Position numbers and translations under genes: made by a program | The notes under the pieces: generated by a model | The model's database searches: none | Told to the model about the DNA's origin: nothing | What the model saw: the letters and a program-made list of their open reading frames with translations, nothing else | From: Rodentolepis nana | Lineage: Eukaryota > Platyhelminthes > Cestoda > Cyclophyllidea > Hymenolepididae | Assembly: GCA_900617975.1 (NCBI GenBank) | Contig: UZAE01000271.1 | Coordinates: forward strand, 1 to 27,844 | Reading direction: 5' to 3' | DNA length: 27,844 bases | In this document: in pieces, positions 11,825 to 21,996 of the stretch | Layout of the letters: each line of letters begins with the position of its first letter | Numbering within the stretch: position 1 is the stretch's first letter

Positions 11825-14800
11825 GTGAGTCTTCATTGTGTTCTATTTGATTTCCATCATATGTTCAACAAGTTTATCTTGAGTTTATTTGAAGTAAGAC
11901 CGCTTCACATATTTGTAAATTTGTTTATTCATTAAATTTCATGTTTTTTAGTGGGAAAAGGAATTGTGAATTGCCTCCAGTTCCAGTTGGAGCCACACAT
12001 GTTCTCAATGTAAGTTGCTTTGTATTTTTTCGACTTAGTTTTTTTCCTCCATTTTTCTCTAACAATCACACTTCCAAAGCCCTAGTTTAGTAGATTTGAA
12101 TGTAAATGTACTTTATTCCTTTTATGCTATATTCGTTATTTGGTTTTGATAGTTTTGGTTTACGTTTTCCATTCCCTTATTAAAATCTATTTTTTAATAT
12201 GCATACTCTTTACATCTGTTAATAATTGTCGGATGTTTTTCATTGGAAAATATTTATCCTTTGTGATTCGCAAAGAAGGTGTAGTCGTTTGTTTAGTTTG
12301 AGGAACTTTCTTTTATGGTAATATTTCAAAGGTATTTTTTTTTCAACAGTTTTAAGATATCCGTGTTATGAGCATACAAAATGTCTCTGATTCTTTTGGC
12401 GTTGAGTCGATTTACTTTGGCGATTCCCCTGGTTGCTTTGCTATGACCTAGTACCAAACCTTGTTTGCATTTGGTTTCGATTTTTTGTGTAAACCAGTAT
12501 TTGTTACTTGTTGGATTCTTGATCGACTGTGATTAATCTAAGTTAAGTTAAGTAGCTGTCCCAACGATTTTAAATTTATTTTGTTTCACATGTCAAACCA
12601 AATTATATTTTAACCTTGATTATAGCATATATCTTTTTATGCTTTCTAATGAAAAATAGAATTTAAAAAAATCGAAAATGTGTTACAGTCAGTATCTTGC
12701 TTACCGAGGAATGTGATAGTGAAATGGGAACACCTTTTCTGCGATAGTTTTGTCTTATGACCTTGACTTAAAAACATCTCTATGAATTTTTACGAATCTA
12801 TTATCTATTGCTTAAATTAATTCGTTTCGTATACTCATACGGCAAAAATGTCTATTAACCAGCAGTTGACTTCTGACTTCAAAATACCATGGCCCCACTG
12901 TATGCCATATTCAACCACTTCCACAGTACTCATCTTACCTTTTTCTTTGCCTTTGTGTCTGTCTGCCTCTTTTACATCTGTGAATCGCTCTTCTGCTCCC
13001 CTTCCTCGACTTTCTGCTACTTTGATGAACCTTCCCTCTGTGAAGCCCGAAGTCAACTGAAGGGCTAATGATAGCTATCAAAACGCCTGACATTTGAAAT
13101 AAATAAATAATTCGTTTCGCCCTGCTTTTACGGTTTTCTACCTTCTTTACAATTTATTTTAAATCTCGCTTCTGGAGTTTGTCATTTGTAGGATAAAATG
13201 TCACTGATGCCTTTGGCTATCACCCGGTCACTCACAATTTCCAACGTTCAAAAGATTACACCGCCGATAAAGCAGTTTTTCTGGTACGCAACAGGTAAAA
13301 TTGAAGAAAGTGACAGAGTGTGAGAAGAAAAGCAGGGCTTGAAATACGGGAGAGTGTGAGAATCAGGCGTCTGCGCCACTTTTCTTGTCGTTTGATTCTC
13401 AGGCTATTATACATCTTTTTCAACTGAAAACGCAAGGCCTCCATATATTTGTGTGGCAAAGGGTGATTTTGTGACCTGAATTCTTTAGATGGCTTTTTCC
13501 CACCTCCCCACATTCAACTACTCTCTCCATGGTTATAACTTGTGGGAAATTTTTGCCATCTCTCAAGTAGAATTCGGTTACAGTATACAATGAAACTTCA
13601 ACGTTTTTCTTGAACGAGAAAATTTCCGCTTGACCGCCTATAATTTTTCCCTTGTGTCACATTGCCCTCTACAAGGCCATTCGAGGAGATAACTCAAGAA
13701 ATTTTTCAACCATGCTGCTTCCATAGCGTCGTCCACAACGCAGTGGTCACATTACAACGGTCTTGCATCTCTAAATGCAAATATTTAACTAAATGGCGCG
13801 GTGGAGGTTTTAGTTTTTTGTGCATTTGTTACTAATCTTAAATCGATCCAATGCGAGTCGGAGTTTGGTTTTGAGCCTTTAAGCTGACCTTTATGCCCAC
13901 TCCTCTGACATGATTGAGACAATCTAATGTATCAGTAGAACTGTGTGCGATGGCGAGTCTTGTCATGTAAGTGACCATAAATCGAACTGCACGACCAACC
14001 TTAGTGGATAATAGTGATCAAGAGAGTGGTGAGGCATCGGCGCTCTTGTCCACTTTCTTCATTAAGCTTCCGATTGATAATTGAAACTAGGTCATAATTT
14101 TTGCTTGAATAGATTGATCTTACTGCAATTACGAGGTTGGGAAACAAATTTATTTGAACTGCTTATTAACAAACACCTGACAAGCATAAAGACAAATTGG
14201 GTGTAAACTCTGTCGACAATGCCCAGCGTTCAATAACGTTGAGATTCTGTGAAGAAATTAATTGTTTCCCCTTATTTTGTGATAAATTTTAGGCTTTAAC
14301 AGTTCAAAGGTTAAAAAATGTGAGCTTCTAGTAAGGCAGTTGCATTTACAAGAGTTTCGGCTTTTAAAGTTTTCGTCTCAGCTCAGTGTTTCTCAATAAA
14401 TATAAATGAAGCTATAAGTACACACCTTCATCTTTATTCAGTTGTTATCACTAAGTATTATCGATCAACGAATAAGAAAAAAATTCGGTTAGCTATTAGT
14501 AAGAAGAGTTGAATTTGAATGTATTGGTCCAGGCAAGTATACCTTTTTACTCCATCTCCCCTATGTTAAAGAAGTATGATGTGCTATCATTCTGCAATCG
14601 GAGCTATTTTAAGATAAATCTCCCCGTTTGATACAAACTAAAATGAGTGTGAGACACTACTAACCATATGTATATATAACTCGGTCATTTTGAATGCGCG
14701 CTTTCTGTTGTAATTAGGCACTTTCACCGAATACAAATGAATGGAAACTCGAAAGTAACATTTACTTAAACTATGACTCAGCAATTTCACAAAATGAAGT

Positions 14801-17800
14801 TCGAACGACGGAAAACTTCTTTCTGCATCTGAGTCTTTGTAGAAATCGAGGGTTTTAATGCTGGAATTTACTAATATTCCCTTGAAAGTTATGAACCAAG
14901 TATCCAAACCCTAGTCTTTGTTCAAATGGACTTATAAGTTTTTTTCGTTGTTTAAAACCCCTTGGATTTGGCATCCCAAGTCGTTAAATTGGAAGAAGGC
15001 CTTTGTAGAAATTATTGTTTTTTATAACTTTTCCCCTTTTAAAGATTTTCACGTTCATCACCTTTCCATTTGAGTCTTCGTATGTATCAACTGGTTGCGT
15101 CTCTTCTCACCTTGACTTTTGCTCCACCTGTGGTCAGCACAATTTATTGTTTCTGGGCTTCCTGTGTTCCGCGAGTTCATTAGCAAGTGAGCTTGAGGGA
15201 GAGTGGGTTAGACAACTATCCTACTTTGTCCTTACGACCTTAGCTTAAGCTTTCTGCGCACTTCTAATTTGCCTGTTGAGAGTGAGAAATGATACTCGTT
15301 TTTCGTGGAGGGGTGTTTATGTTCCTACTCAAATTCAATGCGCGTTTTACAATGCAACTTTACTTTGTTCGATGGTAGAAGTGCTCATCTGTCACAACTT
15401 GTCATATTAGTTTGTTACTCCCACGATGTTATTTCATTAAAAGTTTTGTTTATCTATCGGTTAGATTTGAAATCCCACCATCAACATCGGAAATGCCTCA
15501 TGCGTTTTTAATTGGGTTTTGTCGTCTTTTCTTTGGCGTTATTTTTCCTTTGATACTAATTTCACTCTCCTCGTTAACCTTAGTTTGGTTATCTATCCCA
15601 AACTCGTTTTGCATGATTGAGGTCTTATTTTCTTCATGAAAAATACAAGTCAAGTCACTTTCATGACTACGATAGTACGGATAGTGCTTAGTCTTACTTA
15701 ATTTTGCACAGCTTTGTGAATATATGCTTGTGTATTATTTACTAGGCCTATTTCCATGACACTTTGATTTCAGTTTCGACGTAGAAGAATATTAATGTAG
15801 GCAAATGCTACTCTAGAAATACAACTCGTCTTAGGGCCGTTGACGCTTGAAGAAGTTAACTCACAGATGACATTTCTTGACCAACTTGTCAAAAACATTG
15901 TGTGCCTCTATCTATTTATGAGAATGCCCAACCACTCAGAGACTATCTGTGGGAATTCGTTCGTTTGGCTTCAGTTGCAGTTATGTCGAAACCCTGGCCC
16001 ATTGTTTTACGGCTACCATTTTTCTCTTTTCTTTGGTGAATTTTCAAAGATCACAAAATCCTAACTTTCTATCCTAGTTCACCACTTCAGAAAGCAAGCT
16101 TTTATGACCTGAGTTATTAAGAAAGTACTGGAAATATACAATGTCACCAAAGTAAAGATGCGACGAAATCTGTGCACATCTCTAGGCTCACTGACAGGGA
16201 AGAACTTATTCTGGTGTTTCTGTGTTGGTAAATTCCCCTTCTACTTCTTCTCTTGTAACCACTTAAAGGTCATGCTAAAGTCATTCTCGGTATGCAAAAA
16301 TAGATGAATATGGCTATGTTCAGATTCTCAGCAATTTGGCCACGAAGGTAGGCTATATTTCACTAATTTTTTTGAATACTTACTATTGTTCCTCACTAGA
16401 TTCCCGCCGTTTTGAATCGAAAGGTCTGTAAAACACCACTGTTTCCAAAACATATCGACTAATTTTTGTCGAAACCGCTCTTCTGGCCTGTTTTGTTGTC
16501 AGCCCCCCTAATGACGATGACTCATCATCTTCCACCTAAATTACCGACGGAGTGGGCAGGGTATCTGTGCGCGCAAAAAAGAAGGAGACATAAAAAGTAG
16601 AGCGAATAATGAGTTTTTTGTTGGCTTCTTTTCTTCCCCTTTTTCCCTCGATTTTAGTGCGTCATAATGTGTGTGGCCTTGTGACTAACCAATATTAGCG
16701 CTAATCACTGTACTTGTTTTGATCTAATTGGTGGTTTCAAATACTATGCCTAATAAACCTGTTTGGTTTAACGATATTTAGCTCCTCATTTTGTAATTTT
16801 CTAAGCGATTCCTGCAGTCTGGTTGTCATTTCCCATGTAAGTACTTAGAGGTCATTTTGTTTCTTTTAGGCGATTGCAAATAGACAAGCCGACGTTCTAG
16901 ATGGAGTACGTCCATATTCCTTCTGTGAACCCTCTGAATCTGACCCTCTATATGCTAGTGTTGGTGTTCCCGGTGCATTTGTATCACCCCAAAATCGTCC
17001 TGAAGGTTTGTGGCCTTTTTAACTTTGTTTCGATGACAATCTACTGAAATGGAGTTAAGTAGATTTGTTATATGTATGTACATATATATATATATATATT
17101 TCAGCCTCAACATCCACGGCTGTGGCTGTAGCAGCTAATTCAATCGTTCCTCCTCCGGCGAAAAGGTTAAATTTCTGGAGCGCTGTTGATAGCGAGGGTT
17201 CCGGTGGGTCCATGGCCCTCCCATATTACTCAACGATCCATCATGATCCTAATCGAGCAAGCCCTGTTTATCAAGAAGCTCCGACTATTTCAAATGGCCA
17301 ATTCCCCGTATGAATCTCTATCATTTTTTACTCATAAATTTATCTCAATTAATGCTTCTTTTCAGGCGGTTTATGCACAGGTTAAAACATCGCCTACCTC
17401 AAAATCTGTTCGTCTACGATCGAATGGTGACTGCTCATCTTATTGTAACCATCGTAATGGAGCAGAGCTTGGTGGTTATCGACGAGCAGTTAAAAGTCAG
17501 GGAACATCTGACATTGCTACTGGTAAGACCGCACTACTCAATGTGCATATTAGCTGTTAGTTGTCATATAGACAAATAATCCCCATCTGTTCTCAAGGTC
17601 CACCTGTTCCCTCAAGGGCCTATCGTCTTTCTGAGGTTGAACAACTTCTAAACAATGGTCAACCCTTGACCTCTATTCAGAATTCTTGCGCTTCAAGCCG
17701 TATTCAAGGCAACCAACAAAACTCCAGACGACCGCGAAGTGAAGCTAGTTTCAGTGGTTTAAACCTCCTTGAAATGTTGCAATCTGGGTTGAGGCGACGC

Positions 17801-20398
17801 CAAAATAATAGCCAAAATCAACTTTCCAATAGAGGTATGCGTTGAAGTCTTAAGTTCTAATTAACCACTTATTAGGATTTAAGTGTCAGGTTTCCTTTCT
17901 ATAGTATCAACGAACCGGGACTCCAACCCCGAACCTCCTGCTACCGTTAATATGGAACCACCGATCGCGCCTCGAGTTAGTGGTGATTATAGTAGCAGTA
18001 CCTACGGGAGTGCTAAGAGTGGACACTATCGAAATATCACAGTTCGGGAGTCAATTGCCAGTCTCCGTGCTCGCAATGCTCTGCCAACTTTTCTTTCGGA
18101 AAATCGGCAACCGCTGGAAGTGGTAATGCAGTTTTTTATCTATTGTTATGGGGAAGTAAAATTCAATTTTAAATGAATGTAGAGATATCGTTCCATTCTT
18201 GGTCGACTAAAGGCTAAGAAATGTATGGATAAGCATTAGTTGAGCGTTGAGACCCATTTTTACGAAGTAGCCCGCTTATGATTTGTCTACTTCCATTTAA
18301 ATATAAATGTAATTCAAAATATAAAATGCTGCGTTTGAATTTCTACTACTGGAATTTTTCAACAATTTTTTGAAAATATTTTGGATAATTTTTGAAGATT
18401 CTATAATTGGAAAGCACTCTCATATAAACTGCTGTGGTTAAGTATTTATTTTTAATTTACTATAAAACTTCTAATTTGGGACAAAACCTATCCATCTTGG
18501 CCGAGTCAGTGTCCTTTCCTTCCACAACAAAGCTATACCTCTTAGAAAATTGCACAGGAAGAAGAGGTGTACAACATTTTCGAAAAGCAGGCTTGTATCG
18601 TGTTGATAACTATCTATACTTGAATCGAATTTTCTAAAATAATGGAATAGATTAAATTTTTATATTCAGTGAATAAGTCTCTATACGTTTTGATTTAAGT
18701 TTGAACTTAATTGTCTTAAAGAAGTTTCGGCTCGTTTTGCCGTTTAGAAGTTGCTATATAACCTCCGGATATTATGCGGGTATGCCGACTTTGGCTTCAA
18801 ATTTGACTTAAGCTACAGATAAGCATCAAGTTTCCCTTTTTATAGCCTTCAGAAACCGACTACGAGGGTGTTTACTGGTACCCGGACGAAAATGGCGCCG
18901 AAGTAGCAAATGAGAGGGCATCGCGATCGTCGTTTGGATCCCAAGTTGTTGTTGAACCTGTGACAGATCTAGGCAGTGACGCTTATGTCGAAATTCCAGG
19001 CATGTATTTATCCATTATTGCCCTCATTTACTAAATTGGTTGTTAGTGCCAATTCGGTTTGTCCTTAAATAGACCGGCCAAGGAGAGACGATATCTATAC
19101 TGAACCCACAGACAATTCTCATGAACCTACTCCACCCCCGCCTAGCGTACAAAATCGGAATGTTTCTCGTATTCTTCTCGAGATGCAAGACTTCCGTTAC
19201 GTCGATAGTGAAAGTTAGTCCCATTTTATGAACTCCTTCTGCACTTTAGGCAAATATTACAGTGTTTGTTTTGTTCGTTGATTTTAGCGGATCTCTCAAG
19301 CTCAGTCACACCCCCTGACATAGGAGAAGAGGGTGATACTAAGGAGACAACACCGCCTAGTATAAATGGAAGAACTGCTTTAGTAAATATGCCCTCAACC
19401 TCTACTACTAATCCTGTAAGTATTTCAACCCTTACTTGTCTTAGTCTTTTGAAAATTCCCGTCAAATTAAACTCTACTTTGCTAAGCCAAGCAAACTCGA
19501 ACTACCTTGCTGGTAGAACATTTTCGATTTGCTAATAATTACTGAACTTCAAATTTGGATGTGGTGCTGTCACTCAATCCTTTAATTTAAGCTAATTCTG
19601 GATGTCATGGCGCTAGGAGAGTATAAACTACTTTGCGCAGTACGAAAATGATAATAAATGCGCAATTTCACTCTTTTAATTGTCACAAAGGCGTCTCTAA
19701 AACTACTTTAATTGTACGGAACATCCACTAACGTTCAAGACATTGTATAGAATTTGTTTTTTTTTCAAAATCCCATCAGTATTAGTGTCCCAGTGTTATT
19801 TAATTATTTTTTACTAAATTTACGATGGGTAGGACTTTCACTTGATTAGTGACTTGTAATCACTGCCAAGCCAGATGTATTTGATGTCAAAGAGAGATAC
19901 TATAATCTCTAGTCCTTTGGTTATTTTTTCGCCGGTGCAGGCTCATATCACCTTTCAAGTCTGTAGAACCGATATTGTCTAGGATATACGAGGTCTCCCT
20001 CTCTTTCGATTGTGGTCGCTGTATATCTATTATTAGAATATGGAACCCATTTTTCCATCTCTCTGTATGTTACTTTTTCTGAGAAATTTTGTCTTAAGCC
20101 GAAGTTTGTGATAAATGTCGATTAGCCTTTTTTGTTATTTGTTATTCATTAACGAACCTGATCATTCTCACTCTTGCCACAAGAATCTACTGGTTGCCTT
20201 TTATTTTAGCTTAGGTTGCGAAAACCAGATTTACCCGCAAGGTCGAAAGCTAGAAAGAGTCAGAATATGACGCCCTTGATGGAACGCTCCATGGAAATGG
20301 AGTCCTCACGATCTCCCCCACGATCTCCATGCACCAACCAATCAAACCAGCGCCCACAATCCAGACCCCTACCTGAAGTTACCAAATATCAATTCTGA
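11733..20398 (+). CDS. Gene A: tyrosine-motif-rich cytoplasmic scaffold or receptor tail
   Basis: Eleven exons join with continuous reading frame: 11733-11824, 11952-12009, 16870-17005, 17105-17307, 17366-17522, 17598-17834, 17905-18122, 18846-18999, 19073-19213, 19288-19415 and 20210-20398 (stop TGA). From the ATG at 11,820 this gives 541 residues; if the first exon is internal the protein is longer. I do not recognise the family. The protein is Ser/Asn/Pro-rich with no signal peptide, membrane helix or catalytic domain. It carries spaced tyrosine motifs: Y49ASV, Y108STI, Y122QEA, Y137AQV, Y344/Y348/Y350, Y385VEI, Y398TEP and Y432VDS. These resemble SH2-binding sites, and some also fit YxxPhi sorting signals. 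A proline run PTPPPPSV (residues 408-415) could bind SH3 or EVH1 domains. A signalling adaptor or the cytoplasmic tail of an adhesion receptor is inferred. Confidence is high that it is a gene and low for its role. Confidence 0.75.
11952..12009 (+). CDS. Gene A exon 2
   Basis: This 58-base exon lies between TTTTTTAG and GTAAGT. It enters in phase 2 and leaves in phase 0, reading GKRNCELPPVPVGATHVLN. The other frames are broken or do not join exon 3, which fixes the frame. Confidence 0.7.
12010..12817 (+). other. Gene A large intron, left part
   Basis: This is the start of a 4.86-kb intron (12,010-16,869), far longer than the 58-127-base introns elsewhere in the gene. It is T-rich with no second gene visible. 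Confidence 0.6.
12830..13107 (+). mobile_element. Retroposon family copy 5, 5'-truncated, intronic
   Basis: This copy lacks the head: it begins at TATACTCATACGG and runs to the tail CATTTGAAATAAATAAA. It is bounded by the exact 12-base duplication TAATTCGTTTCG at 12818-12829 and 13108-13119. Truncation at the 5' end with an intact 3' end is the mark of incomplete target-primed reverse transcription. It lies in sense orientation in the large intron of gene A, and its tail contributes AATAAA motifs to the pre-mRNA. The overlapping open frames on both strands here are repeat sequence. Confidence 0.85.
13120..16869 (+). other. Gene A large intron, right part
   Basis: No exon is supported here. 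An 85-codon minus-strand open frame at 13,256-13,513 has no splice context or recognisable domain. Several plus-strand frames at 15,015-16,064 are hydrophobic and T-rich, as expected from T-rich intron sequence. Confidence 0.55.
16870..17005 (+). CDS. Gene A exon 3
   Basis: It is entered through TTCTTTTAG and left at GAAG/GTTTGT, phase 0 to 1. It reads residues 22-66 and includes DPLYASV, the first of the tyrosine motifs. Confidence 0.8.
17105..17307 (+). CDS. Gene A exon 4
   Basis: The exon follows a (TA)n run (about 17,082-17,099) and the acceptor TTTCAG, and ends at TTCCCC/GTATGA. Phase is 1 to 0, residues 67-134. It carries an Ala/Val-rich stretch, a PPPAKR patch, and the tyrosine motifs PYYSTI and PVYQEAP. 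The intron after it is only 58 bases. Confidence 0.8.
17366..17522 (+). CDS. Gene A exon 5
   Basis: It lies between TTCTTTTCAG and ACTG/GTAAGA, phase 0 to 1. It encodes residues 135-186 and starts with AVYAQVK, a motif of the kind found in cytoplasmic tails of signalling receptors. A basic patch (SVRLRS) follows. Confidence 0.8.
17598..17834 (+). CDS. Gene A exon 6
   Basis: It is entered at TCTCAAG/GTCC and left at AGAG/GTATGC, phase 1 to 1, residues 187-265. It is rich in Gln, Asn and Arg, with a short amphipathic segment (FSGLNLLEMLQSGLRRR) that could form a helix. Confidence 0.8.
17905..18122 (+). CDS. Gene A exon 7 with alternative in-frame acceptor
   Basis: The acceptor TTTCTATAG ending at 17,904 gives phase 1 to 0, residues 266-338. 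A second acceptor (GTGTCAG, ending at 17,889) lies 15 bases upstream in the same frame and would insert five residues near G266 (reading GFLSIV). The exon contains a cluster of tyrosines (DYSSSTYGSAKSGHYRNI) and ends at GAAGTG/GTAATG. Confidence 0.75.
18123..18845 (+). other. Gene A intron 7
   Basis: This 723-base intron is AT-rich. I see no additional exon in frame with its neighbours and no repeat. Confidence 0.65.
18846..18999 (+). CDS. Gene A exon 8, GC splice donor
   Basis: It is entered at TTTTTATAG in phase 0 and encodes residues 339-389, with SETDYEGVYWYPDENG near its start and AYVEIP at its end. To stay in frame with exon 9 it must end in phase 1, at CCAG/GCATGT. That donor begins GC rather than GT. 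The nearest GT (19,004) leaves the wrong phase. Confidence 0.65.
19073..19213 (+). CDS. Gene A exon 9
   Basis: It is entered at CTTAAATAG and left at GAAA/GTTAGT, phase 1 to 1, residues 390-436. It carries DDIYTEP, the proline run PTPPPPSV and a C-terminal segment SRILLEMQDFRYVDSE. The other two frames either stop early or read poorly. Confidence 0.7.
19288..19415 (+). CDS. Gene A exon 10
   Basis: It lies between GATTTTAG and AATCCT/GTAAGT, phase 1 to 0, residues 437-479. It is acidic and Thr/Pro-rich, without recognisable motifs. Confidence 0.75.
19416..20209 (+). other. Gene A last intron
   Basis: This 794-base, T-rich intron shows no further exon or repeat. Confidence 0.65.
20210..20398 (+). 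CDS. Gene A terminal exon
   Basis: It is entered at TTTTATTTTAG in phase 0. It encodes the last 62 residues, basic and Ser/Pro-rich (RSPPRSP), ending VTKYQF before TGA. Confidence 0.75.
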   Translation, partial: LRLRKPDLPARSKARKSQNMTPLMERSMEMESSRSPPRSPCTNQSNQRPQSRPLPEVTKYQF

Positions 20399-20995
20399 TT
20401 AGGGCATCTACTCATTGGCTTTATCACTTTTCCTCTATCCTTCAATTCTCACATTTTTCTTTACCATTTATTTTCCTTTTTTATTACAATCATTCAACAT
20501 GAAATATCTTTTACCTGACGACTAAATGAAATTGTGCAATAATTGAATTATTTAATTACTATTATTTGATCCCTCCCTTCTCTGCATTATATTGAAATAA
20601 AATATTGCTAATGATCAGTTCTTCTAATATATCATAGTGTATATATACTAGGGCATATATGATAAAGTCGCTTACCGAGTATGAATGGGCCAATTGAGGT
20701 ACATTTTTAAGATATTAAACAACAGGTGACCCTCGTTGAGGTTAAATCTTATGGTAGACCAGGTTGCTAATATTAGTGGCAAAATAAATAATATACTGGT
20801 ATAACGTCTTATATTAGTTTTACTAATAATCTGCCCAGTGTATATTTTCGGCAAGTAATGTCATTGGCAATTTACCTCCTGTCCTGTTACACATAAAAAT
20901 AAAGCAATACTCTTTTGAGTTAGGATGATACAAGGGCCTTAAACGAAATGCACAAATATTAAAACAACTAAGTTATCTTTTTAGTTTACTTACAC
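20399..20995 (+). other. Gene A 3' UTR and start of the intergenic spacer
   Basis: No gene is visible. The minus-strand open frame at 20,672-20,854 has no splice or homology support. Confidence 0.55.
20596..20601 (+). terminator. Candidate poly(A) signal of gene A
   Basis: AATAAA lies 198 bases after the stop codon, in an AT-rich stretch. A second AATAAA at 20,898-20,903 is an alternative. Confidence 0.5.
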
Positions 20996-21006
20996 TGAAG
21001 TGACAG

Positions 21007-21329
21007 GGGGAGCGCGACTGACTAATAACCTCGTTGTGTACCCTGACCAACGTTTACTCATGCAGCAAAAAAGTCTTTAAACAGGCAGTTGACTTCTGAC
21101 TTCATGCTGTCATAACCCCACTGTATGTTATATTCGGCCACTTCCATAGTACTCACCTTACGTCACCTTTTTCTCTACCTATGTCTCTCTTTTTAAATCT
21201 GTGAAGCACTCTACTTTTCCCCTCTAGACTATTTGTGACTTTAGTGCTCCGTCCCTCTATGAAGCCCGAAGTCAACAAAAGAGCTATTGGTAACTACCAT
21301 AAAGACTGTCATTTGATATAAATAAGTAT
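21007..21329 (+). mobile_element. Retroposon family copy 6, between genes A and B
   Basis: This is a plus-orientation, diverged copy. It keeps the head remnant (GTACCCTGACCAACGTTTACTCATGC), the body (GTTGACTTCTGACTTC), the GAAGCCCGAAGTCAAC block and a tail ending ATAAATAAGTAT. The flanks TGAAGTGACAG (20996-21006) and CGAAGTTACAG (21330-21340) match at 9 of 11 bases, consistent with an old duplication. It shows more head mutations than the other copies. Confidence 0.75.
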
Positions 21330-21340
21330 CGAAGTTACAG

Positions 21341-21872
21341 TAGTAAGATGCTAGTCATCGGAGTTTAATTTAGTTTCTATTAAACGAAGTTGCAAATTAC
21401 AATTGCAATATTTGCCTAAGATTAAGCTTATTTCAACTAAGAGCACATTTTCAAGGTAATGTTGAAACATTTATTATCATGAAAAGAAGTTCTAGCTGAA
21501 AAAAATCAATAATCTTAGTGAAATATGAAGTAGATTATCAAGTAGACGGTAATTTTATTTACATCCATTCAAATAAATGAACACTTCGGAAAACTTACAT
21601 ATATTACCTTTATAAAGATAGTCACAAAATGAAGTCAAAGTAGACAAAACATTTTATATGTATCTTGAAAAGAAGATATAAGTGAATAAGGAGAAGAAAC
21701 TGTCTCAGATTTTTCTCAATTATTATAAAAAAATCAGTAAGTAGATAGGATGTGTATTGAAAGCTAATTACATATAAAACTAAAGCTTACATAATTCATG
21801 AAGTTGGAGTTTCAAAACGTACTTTCCATGAACAAGAATTTTTGTTTTAAACTTTCAATTGATTGTTTTTAG
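21341..21872 (+). other. Spacer upstream of gene B
   Basis: AT-rich sequence in which the promoter of gene B or a 5' UTR intron should lie. I see no clear TATA box or other element. It ends in the acceptor GATTGTTTTTAG at 21,861-21,872. Confidence 0.5.
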
Positions 21873-21935
21873 GTCATGCCCTCATATTTGATTATCGTTC
21901 ACTTCTTCTGGCGAACCGACCTCATCGGGCGTAAA

Positions 21936-21996
21936 ATGAGGGTTCATTGTGTTTTTATTACGATATTTCTCCTAACTTTTATTAATCACTTCCTTG
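21936..21996 (+). CDS. Gene B exon 1, signal peptide
   Basis: The ATG at 21,936 starts MRVHCVFITIFLLTFINHFL, a short basic N-terminus and a hydrophobic core. Joined to the next exon it gives ARA/QDE, a textbook signal-peptidase site. An in-frame ATG at 21,876 would add 20 residues and is less good as a signal peptide. The donor is CTTG/GTAGGT, phase 1. Confidence 0.75.

Noticed and set aside
13256..13513. 85-codon minus-strand frame in the large intron of gene A
   Set aside because: No start context, splice partner or domain; composition does not set it apart.
19226..19465. 79-codon minus-strand frame
   Set aside because: It is the antisense shadow of gene A exon 10 and its flanks.
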